Below, piece after piece: positions 1-3,868 of a stretch of 7,500 nucleotides of DNA (positions are counted from its first letter, which is position 1; every line of letters begins with the position of its first letter). This DNA is from Desulfovibrionaceae bacterium (GTDB taxonomy: Bacteria > Desulfobacterota > Desulfovibrionia > Desulfovibrionales > Desulfovibrionaceae). The translations under genes and the position numbers were made by a program. The stretch is from positions 1 through 7,500 of the forward strand of contig JAUNSE010000090.1 of assembly GCA_030539415.1 (NCBI GenBank), given 5' to 3'. The notes beneath the pieces were generated by a model. That model was not told the origin of the DNA, made no database searches, and saw only the letters and a list, made by a program, of their open reading frames with translations.

Positions 1-341
1 AGCTCCTTCATGGAAAAGGGCTTGACCAGATAGTCGTCGGCCCCGCAGTCGAGGCCGGCCACCCGGTCGGCCACGGTGTCCCTGGCCGTCAGCATCAGGA
101 TGGGGACCGCGCTGCCGTGCTCCCCGCGCAGGGTGCGGCAGACCTCCAGACCGTCCATGCCCGGGAGCATGATGTCCAGCACCAGCACGTCGTAGCTGTT
201 TTCAACAGCCAGGCGCAGGCCGGCCGTGCCGCTTGCGGCGCAGTCCAGCTGATAGCCCAGGGGCTCCAGAAAGGCGTAGAGATTGGCGGTGATGTCCTGA
301 TTGTCCTCGACAATCAGGACGCGGATGGCTGCGGCGCGCAT
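1..341 (-). CDS. OmpR/PhoB-type response regulator, N-terminal receiver domain (partial, runs off left edge)
   Basis: This is the receiver half of a two-component response regulator; 113 complete codons are in the window and the C-terminal DNA-binding domain lies beyond the left edge. Visible receiver landmarks are the acidic pair E12-D13 in VLIVEDN, the phospho-acceptor D56 in VLVLDIMLPGMDG, the conserved T85 in ILMLTAR, and K107 in the DDYLVKPFS motif. The LPGMDG loop and the GADDYLVKPF ending are typical of the OmpR/PhoB (winged-helix) class, so a DNA-binding output domain is expected. The start was placed at the ATG at 341 because GGAGA lies about 5 nt upstream; an in-frame ATG at 353 would add four residues but sits on the hairpin. 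Upstream is a secreted BOF/YgiW protein, the same order as ygiW-qseB in enterobacteria, so a QseB/PmrA-like regulator is the best guess. The class is sure; the exact subfamily and the signal are inference. Confidence 0.93.
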   Translation of the reverse strand, partial: MRAAAIRVLIVEDNQDITANLYAFLEPLGYQLDCAASGTAGLRLAVENSYDVLVLDIMLPGMDGLEVCRTLRGEHGSAVPILMLTARDTVADRVAGLDCGADDYLVKPFSMKE

Positions 342-356
342 GGCTTCTCCCATGGC

Positions 357-381
357 AAAAGCCCCGGACTGGCGGGGCTTT
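357..381 (-). terminator. Intrinsic terminator-like hairpin between BOF gene and response regulator
   Basis: On the minus strand the arms AAAGCCCCG (381-373) and CGGGGCTTT (366-358) form a perfect 9-bp stem around a 6-nt loop, with four T residues counting the stem end. It begins 27 nt after the stop of the upstream BOF gene and ends about 16 nt before the start of the response regulator. It can end the BOF transcript, but because there is no room for a promoter behind it, the regulator must be read by read-through or from a promoter further upstream. The T run is short, so partial termination (attenuation) is plausible. Confidence 0.7.
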
Positions 382-407
382 GCTGCAAGACTTGATTTGG
401 GGCGAGA

Positions 408-851
408 TTAGCGGAGGACTTCCAGATAGTCCACATCCACAATCACGCGGCCGTCGTCGTGGTCGACCTCGCCCACGATGCGCACCCGGGATTCGGGGGT
501 GACCGACTGGCCGCGGAACTGCTTGCCGTGGATTTCGACCAGGATGGTGCCGGTCTCGTCGCGGAAGGTGTACTTGTCCTTCCATGCGTGATTGATGATG
601 TTTCCGGTCAGTTCGCAGGGCGTGTCGTCCCAGGCCTGGGACGCCTGGGCGGCGCTGGTCACCCTGTGATGGGTCGAGGGCCCGTGGAAGCCGCCGGAAT
701 GGCCGTGATTGCCGGGGCCCTGGAAGCCGCCGCCCTGGGCGGAAGGCTGAGTGGCGGGAGCGGCCGGCTGGCCGGCGGGGACAAAGTCGGCCTGGGCCGC
801 GGCGGGGAAGGCCAGAGCGCAGGCGAGCAGAAGGGCGGGAAGAAGCTTCAT
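408..851 (-). CDS. Secreted BOF (OB-fold) YgiW/YdeI-family protein, His/Gly-rich linker
   Basis: A 147-residue periplasmic protein of the BOF family, whose known members (YgiW/VisP, YdeI) are linked to stress tolerance and envelope-related phenotypes. A signal peptide covers residues 1-21, with likely cleavage at AQA|DF. A Gly/Pro/His-rich linker follows (about 22-64) with the repeated motif GGFQGP (41-46) and GGFHGP (53-58); E. coli YgiW, as I remember it, has the same GGFxGP pair in the same place. The BOF domain covers 65-147, with TGNIIN, DKYTFRDETG and FRGQSVTP and a C-terminal VDVDYLEV strand. A single mature cysteine, C79, sits in DDTPCEL. The start ATG at 851 has AAGGA about 8 nt upstream; the same frame stays open far upstream, but that part only shadows the neighbouring BOF gene. 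It is 124 nt downstream of a close paralogue and probably co-transcribed with it. The molecular ligand is unknown. Confidence 0.92.
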   Translation of the reverse strand: MKLLPALLLACALAFPAAAQADFVPAGQPAAPATQPSAQGGGFQGPGNHGHSGGFHGPSTHHRVTSAAQASQAWDDTPCELTGNIINHAWKDKYTFRDETGTILVEIHGKQFRGQSVTPESRVRIVGEVDHDDGRVIVDVDYLEVLR

Positions 852-975
852 GATGATATTCCTTGTCCGTGCGGGACTCTTTGTCTGCTGGAGTTGGTCA
901 TTCCGGGCAGGTGATGGGAGAGGGAAGGGGAGTGTGGCAGGAAGGACCGGATGTGCGCGGCTCCTGGCTGCCTGG
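852..975 (-). other. Intergenic gap between the paired BOF genes
   Basis: 124 nt separate the two BOF genes. I see no convincing terminator or promoter here. On the minus strand the middle part (about 905-945) is notably pyrimidine-rich and poor in G, which could favour Rho loading, but this is weak. The last bases hold the AAGGA ribosome-binding site of the downstream gene. Confidence 0.4.
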
Positions 976-1383
976 TCAGCGGCGGATGATTTCCAGATAG
1001 TCCACGTCCACTTCGCGGCGGCCGTGGTTGGAGTCCACCTCGCCGAGCAGGCGGACGACGGTTCTGGGCGTGACCTCCTGACCGCGGAACTTCTTTCTGT
1101 CGATGTCCACGACCACCGTGCCGCTCTTGTCCTTGAAGGTGTAGCGGTCGTAGGAGACCTGGTTGATGATGTGCCCGACAAGCTCGCAGGGCGTGTCGTC
1201 ATAGGCGCCGGCCACCTGGGCGGCCGAGGTCACATAGGCCGCGCCGCGGGAGTGAAAGCCTCCGTGCCCCGGCTTGTGTCCCCGGGCTTCGGGATGATGA
1301 TCGCCGGGAACAAAGTCGGCGAAGGCCGGAGCGGCAGGGGCGGCCAGGGCGATGGCCAGCAGAAGGGCGGGGATGACGCGCAT
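976..1383 (-). CDS. Secreted BOF (OB-fold) YgiW/YdeI-family protein, first of the pair
   Basis: A 135-residue paralogue of the downstream BOF protein. Residues 1-22 form a signal peptide (hydrophobic ALLLAIALAAPAAPA, likely cleavage at AFA|DF). The mature N terminus is a short His-rich linker (about 23-46: DHH, GHKPGH, GGFH) with only one partial copy of the GGFxGP motif. The BOF domain spans about 50-135, with DDTPCELVGHIIN, DRYTFKDKSGTVVVDI, KKFRGQEVTP and VDVDYLEI. The lone mature cysteine is C65, at the same place as in the two paralogues. The start ATG at 1383 follows AAGGAG by 6 nt. It is the first gene after a 340-nt AT-rich, repeat-bearing intergenic region, so it probably leads the transcript that continues into the second BOF gene. 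Family assignment is confident; the periplasmic role and any metal or ligand binding are inference. Confidence 0.92.
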   Translation of the reverse strand: MRVIPALLLAIALAAPAAPAFADFVPGDHHPEARGHKPGHGGFHSRGAAYVTSAAQVAGAYDDTPCELVGHIINQVSYDRYTFKDKSGTVVVDIDRKKFRGQEVTPRTVVRLLGEVDSNHGRREVDVDYLEIIRR

Positions 1384-1516
1384 GTTTGGCTCCTTGATAT
1401 ATTCTCGTTCGCATGATGTCCGTATGGTCCGCCTGCGGGAAGGCCGGGGGCCTGTGCCCTGTCAGGCTGTCGATGGGGGCACAATCTCAGGCGCGGCGTG
1501 AAGAAAGTGTGAAAGC

Positions 1517-1548
1517 CGGAAAAAATTTTTCACGGGGACGGAAAAAAT
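1517..1548. repeat. Two direct copies of CGGAAAAAAT, 22 bp apart
   Basis: CGGAAAAAAT occurs at 1517-1526 and again at 1539-1548. The 22-bp spacing is about two helical turns, so both A-tracts face the same side of the DNA. This could be a bend or a protein-binding element, or simply low-complexity A-rich sequence. Confidence 0.5.
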
Positions 1549-1566
1549 CGGCGGCTTCGGAAAATT

Positions 1567-1582
1567 GCCTGTCATGACAGGC
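1567..1582. repeat. Perfect 16-bp palindrome with T run on minus strand
   Basis: GCCTGTCATGACAGGC is its own reverse complement. On the minus strand it is followed by AATTTT, so the RNA could form a 6-bp GCCTGT/ACAGGC stem with a CATG loop and a short U run. It could be an operator for a dimeric regulator or a weak terminator/attenuator in the leader of the BOF pair. Confidence 0.55.
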
Positions 1583-1620
1583 GACTGCCCGCCAGGGCGG
1601 CCGTCTGTCGGACTGCTTCT

Positions 1621-1638
1621 GCGCGATTTTTGCGCGAT
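1621..1638. repeat. Direct repeat GCGCGAT with 11-bp period
   Basis: GCGCGAT occurs at 1621-1627 and 1632-1638, 11 bp start to start. OmpR/PhoB-class regulators usually bind direct half-sites about one helical turn apart, so the geometry suits the response regulator encoded downstream. It overlaps the tentative -10 box. The match is short and may be chance. Confidence 0.4.
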
Positions 1639-1651
1639 GAGGGCAGTATGT

Positions 1652-1668
1652 CAGATATTTGATATCTG
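1652..1668. promoter_or_regulatory. Operator-like perfect inverted repeat
   Basis: CAGATAT-TTG-ATATCTG is a perfect inverted repeat of two 7-bp arms around a 3-bp centre, in the AT-rich region upstream of the paired BOF genes. Size and symmetry fit a binding site for a dimeric helix-turn-helix regulator. It touches the tentative -35 hexamer of the leftward promoter, which would fit a switchable operator. The cognate regulator cannot be named. Confidence 0.5.
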
Positions 1669-1696
1669 TATATGCTGATATATTGATACAGTGATA
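1660..1696. repeat. Tandem TGATA units with 8-bp period
   Basis: On the plus strand TGATA starts at 1660, 1676, 1684 and 1692, and a degenerate GTATA fills the missing register at 1668. That is five units with an exact 8-bp step and variable 3-bp spacers. The first unit overlaps the right arm of the 17-bp inverted repeat. This looks like an array of regulator half-sites or a short microsatellite-like tract. Confidence 0.6.
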
Positions 1697-1719
1697 TAGC
1701 TGAAATAACAAAAGGCTGC

Positions 1720-1752
1720 AGAAAAGGACGGCAGAACCGGCTTCTGCCGTCC
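1720..1752 (-). terminator. Strong intrinsic terminator after the third BOF gene
   Basis: The arms at 1726-1736 and 1742-1752 form a perfect 11-bp GC-rich stem (GGACGGCAGAA with TTCTGCCGTCC) around a 5-nt loop, followed on the minus strand by TTTT and then TTTT again after a short gap. It lies about 70 nt after the stop at 1820 and should end leftward transcription from the BOF gene and the housekeeping run. The gap 1753-1819 also holds GC-rich self-complementary sequence (for example GGCC-TTC-GGGCC) and a T run on the minus strand, possibly a second, weaker terminator. The paired BOF genes further left are therefore likely a separate transcription unit. Confidence 0.85.
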
Positions 1753-1819
1753 TCACGGAAAAAAGATGAGAGGCGATCCCGCGGCGGGCGACCGCCGGAC
1801 GGCCCGAAGGCCGCGCGGA

Positions 1820-2170
1820 CTAGCGGAGAATCCTCAGCTCCTTCACCTCGACCTCACGGTAGGTGCCGCGGTCGTCGATGCGGCCGAGAAGGCGCACGCG
1901 GGTCTTGGGCGTCACGTCCTTGCCGCGGAACTCGTGCCGTGTGATGCGGACCACGACCGTGCCGGACCTGTCCCGGAACTTGTATCTGTCCTTGCCGACC
2001 TTTTCCACGATGTTTCCGGTCAGGTCGCAGGGCATGTCGTCAATGGCGCGCTGCGCCTGGACGGCCTTTTCGATTTTCTTGGGCAGGCCCGTGCCCGGTC
2101 CCCTGAAATCCGCCTGCGCGGGTGTTGCGGAAAGCATGAAGGCCATCAGAAAAAGTATGAGAAAACGCAT
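1820..2170 (-). CDS. Secreted BOF (OB-fold) YgiW/YdeI-family protein, short form
   Basis: A 116-residue BOF protein, the shortest of the three. Residues 1-20 are a signal peptide with likely cleavage at AQA|DF. The linker (21-36) keeps only RGPGTG and lacks the histidines of the other two. The domain, about 37-116, shows DDMPCDLTGNIV, DRYKFRDRSGTVVVRI, HEFRGKDVTPKT and VEVKELRIL. C48 is the only cysteine and matches C65 and C79 of the paralogues. The mature protein looks clearly more basic than its paralogues (many Arg and Lys). The start ATG at 2170 has AAGGAG about 8 nt upstream; the frame stays open further upstream but without family similarity. It lies 203 nt after the MinD-like gene with no obvious terminator between, so it could be read from the upstream operon or from its own unseen promoter, and it ends at the strong hairpin near 1726-1752. 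Confidence 0.9.
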   Translation of the reverse strand: MRFLILFLMAFMLSATPAQADFRGPGTGLPKKIEKAVQAQRAIDDMPCDLTGNIVEKVGKDRYKFRDRSGTVVVRITRHEFRGKDVTPKTRVRLLGRIDDRGTYREVEVKELRILR

Positions 2171-2373
2171 TTCGGTACTCCTTTTCCGCTTGCCGGCCGT
2201 CCCGCGCCCCATGGTTTTTTCTGCGGGCTGACAGTGCGGGGCCCGGCCGCGTTCTGGCGGGACGCGCCCCTTCCGGGACTCCGGCGGGTTTTTGCGATAC
2301 GGTGCGCGGCGCGGATGCTCCTTCGGGGGCCGGGTTTTGCAATGCCCGCGAAAAAGACCGCTTTCTGCCGCGA
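2171..2373 (-). other. Intergenic region between MinD-like gene and short BOF gene
   Basis: About 200 nt of GC-rich sequence with no credible gene. On the minus strand there is a possible long imperfect hairpin at about 2236-2268 (GGGGC-GCGT pairing with ACGC and GCCCC, with a 6-nt bulge), but it has no T run after it, so it is a poor terminator. I find no convincing promoter. The AAGGAG ribosome-binding site of the BOF gene is at the left end. Confidence 0.4.
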
Positions 2374-3309
2374 TCAGGCCTTGGCGGCCTTTCTGGCGCC
2401 CGAAGAGGCCCTGCCGCTCTGGGCCGGGGCCTTCCTCGCCGCCGGGGCGGCGCTCTTCGCGGCGGCGGGCTTCGCCTGGACCGCGCCGGCGGCAGGCGCC
2501 GCGGAGGGTCTTGCGCGCAGGGAGAGGCAGGGCGAGATCGTGCCCTCGCCGATCATCTTCTTGCGCAGGCTCTTCAGCTTTCTGGCTATGGCCGCGATAT
2601 CCTCGGACGCCCCGCATTCGGGATGCAGGCGCAGCAGGGGGACGCGTCTGGCCACCGCCTCCTGCAGGCAGGGATCATGGCGTATGGAGCCCACAAGCTT
2701 CGGGCTGAACTGCAGGAACTTGCGGCAGGCGCTGAGCAGGCGGGTGCGCGTGAGCGCGAGCTCCTCCTCCTGGAAGATGTTGTTGACCGCCACGTACATG
2801 CGATCAAGATGATAGGCGCTGTGCAGCACCTTGATGAGGGCGTAGGCGTCGGTGAGCGCCGTGGGCTCCGGGGTGGTCACCACCAGCTGCACGGCCGCGG
2901 CCCTGGCCAGGAGGCGCACGGTTTCCGACAGGCCCGCGCCAAGATCCAGCAGCACGAAGTCATGCTTTTCGGCCAGGGGCCTCAGCGTCCGCAGCAGCTG
3001 CTGGCAGGAGGCCTGATCCAGATGCGCCTGCTGGCCCGTGCCCGAGGCGGCCGGCAGCACGTTCACGCCCGAAGCGTCCGTGTGCATGGCCTGGGCGAGC
3101 GTCGCCCGCCCCTGCAGCACGTCCCAGACGGTGCTGCTGGGGGAGAAGCCCATGAGCACGTCCACATTGGCGAGCCCCAGGTCCCCGTCGATGACGAGCA
3201 CGCTGGCTCCCGACTGCTGCAGGGCCAGAGCGAGATTGAGAGTGACGTTGGTCTTGCCGACGCCTCCCTTTCCGCTGAGAACGGCAATGCTGAGTGTCTG
3301 TGCGGGCAT
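2374..3309 (-). CDS. MinD/ParA-family P-loop ATPase, FlhG/FleN-like, with basic Ala/Pro/Lys tail
   Basis: A 311-residue SIMIBI-class ATPase that should cycle between ATP-bound dimer and monomer at the membrane. The deviant Walker A GKGGVGKT (13-20) carries both the signature K14 and K19. VLVIDGDLGLANVDVLMG (38-53) is the MinD-family switch region with D41. LLDLGAGLSE (120-129) is the Walker B/switch II segment. TTPEPTALTDAYALIK (145-160) is characteristic of FlhG/FleN, which set flagellar number and place. Residues 240-254 are a basic, possibly amphipathic helix that could touch membrane. From about 264 to the end a low-complexity Ala/Pro/Lys/Arg/Ser tail follows, which is not usual for the family. 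The start ATG at 3309 has GGGAG about 7 nt upstream. It follows the GGDEF-like gene by 44 nt. No flhF or flagellar gene is in view, so the flagellar role is inference and a general MinD-like role is possible. Confidence 0.9.
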   Translation of the reverse strand: MPAQTLSIAVLSGKGGVGKTNVTLNLALALQQSGASVLVIDGDLGLANVDVLMGFSPSSTVWDVLQGRATLAQAMHTDASGVNVLPAASGTGQQAHLDQASCQQLLRTLRPLAEKHDFVLLDLGAGLSETVRLLARAAAVQLVVTTPEPTALTDAYALIKVLHSAYHLDRMYVAVNNIFQEEELALTRTRLLSACRKFLQFSPKLVGSIRHDPCLQEAVARRVPLLRLHPECGASEDIAAIARKLKSLRKKMIGEGTISPCLSLRARPSAAPAAGAVQAKPAAAKSAAPAARKAPAQSGRASSGARKAAKA

Positions 3310-3353
3310 GGCTGACTCCCGAAGCGATGATGATGGATGGACGCCCGGCCCGG

Positions 3354-3866
3354 TCAGGGCAGGGGCGAAAGCAGGAAGCTGCGTTCGGCCGCGGAAACTC
3401 TGGCCTCGTCCCGCTCCTCCTGCTCCCGCACGATGAAATGTCTGGTCGCGGCGCCCGGCGCGCACAGCGCAAGCTGCGCGCTCAGCTCCTTCAGAACCTG
3501 GGCCGGCGTGGCGCTGTCCCAGAGTCCGGCCGGCAGCGTGGCCAGCAGGGCGCAGGACGCCTCGCGGCTTCCGCCCGCCGCCGCCAGCGCCTTTCTGAGG
3601 CAGGCCCTGGCCTGGGCCTGGCCGGAGGCGGGCATGTGCAGCGCGGCAGTCCCGTCGTCCAGGCAGATGACTGTGTCGCATTCCTGGGCGCAGCGGCCGA
3701 GGAGGGCCGCCGCGTCCGCGAAGGCGCCGTCCGCGGACGGAAAGAAGCGCAGAAAGACAAGCTGCGATTCGCCGAGGCCGCGCAGAAAGCGCCTGCTCTC
3801 GGCAGAGAGCAGGGTGCGCAGACCGTCGCGGCCGGCCGAGATCGCTGTCCTTCTGCCCTGCGGCAT
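3354..3866 (-). CDS. Hypothetical protein, degenerate GGDEF-like fold
   Basis: A 170-residue, presumably cytoplasmic protein that I do not recognise by name. No signal peptide or membrane segment is visible. The order of elements recalls a GGDEF domain without its active site: a first strand LVFLRFF (36-42), a helix with ADAAALLGRCA (50-60), then DTVICLDDGTAALHMPA (64-80) where DTVxRLGGDEFxxLLP would stand, a helix QAQARACLRKALAA (83-96), a strand CALLATLPAG (105-114) and a final helix PAQVLKELSAQLAL (121-134). The signature is LDDGTA, so cyclase activity is very unlikely; a regulatory or c-di-GMP-related scaffold is possible. The start ATG at 3866 lies 2 nt after the prfB stop, with AAGGGG in the prfB end as ribosome-binding site, so translation is probably coupled. 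It directly precedes the FlhG-like ATPase, hinting at a shared role. The gene is fairly sure; the fold is a by-eye inference. Confidence 0.72.
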   Translation of the reverse strand: MPQGRRTAISAGRDGLRTLLSAESRRFLRGLGESQLVFLRFFPSADGAFADAAALLGRCAQECDTVICLDDGTAALHMPASGQAQARACLRKALAAAGGSREASCALLATLPAGLWDSATPAQVLKELSAQLALCAPGAATRHFIVREQEERDEARVSAAERSFLLSPLP

Positions 3867-3868
3867 GG

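Larger units (their letters stand above)
1384..1719 (-). promoter_or_regulatory. AT-rich control region upstream of the paired BOF genes
   Basis: About 335 nt without a credible gene, clearly more AT-rich than its surroundings between 1620 and 1720. It holds a 17-bp perfect inverted repeat (1652-1668), an 8-bp-period repeat (1660-1696), a spaced GCGCGAT repeat (1621-1638), a 16-bp palindrome (1567-1582) and two CGGAAAAAAT copies 22 bp apart (1517-1548). A weak sigma70-like promoter may read leftward: CTGACA at 1654-1649, 17-nt spacer, AAAAAT at 1631-1626; its -35 box would overlap the inverted repeat. The promoter match is poor at -10 and would give a leader of more than 200 nt, so the exact start point is uncertain. 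The region as a whole is the likely promoter for the BOF pair. Confidence 0.5.

Noticed and set aside
852..1202. N-terminal extension of the second BOF gene to a 264-residue protein
   Set aside because: The extension is read out of frame through the neighbouring BOF gene. The ATG at 851 has a good ribosome-binding site and begins a proper signal peptide. The same reasoning rejects upstream extensions of the short BOF gene, the MinD-like gene and the GGDEF-like gene.
1660..1696. CRISPR-like array
   Set aside because: The units are 5 bp with 3-bp spacers, far too short for CRISPR repeats, and no cas genes are present.
1487..1756. An 89-codon minus-strand frame in the AT-rich intergenic region
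   Set aside because: It covers the terminator and the repeats, has no clear ribosome-binding site, and reads like translated regulatory DNA with no family similarity.
2275..2300. Plus-strand hairpin with a TTTTT run as terminator
   Set aside because: The stem is short (CCGG/CCGG type) and no plus-strand gene ends there.
1766..3315. Long open frames on the plus strand opposite the short BOF and MinD-like genes
   Set aside because: They overlap well-supported minus-strand genes, have Ala/Arg/Gly-rich composition without domains, and arise from high GC. The same holds for plus-strand frames at 459-1416, 3294-3927, 3887-5077, 5089-6786 and 6690-7499.
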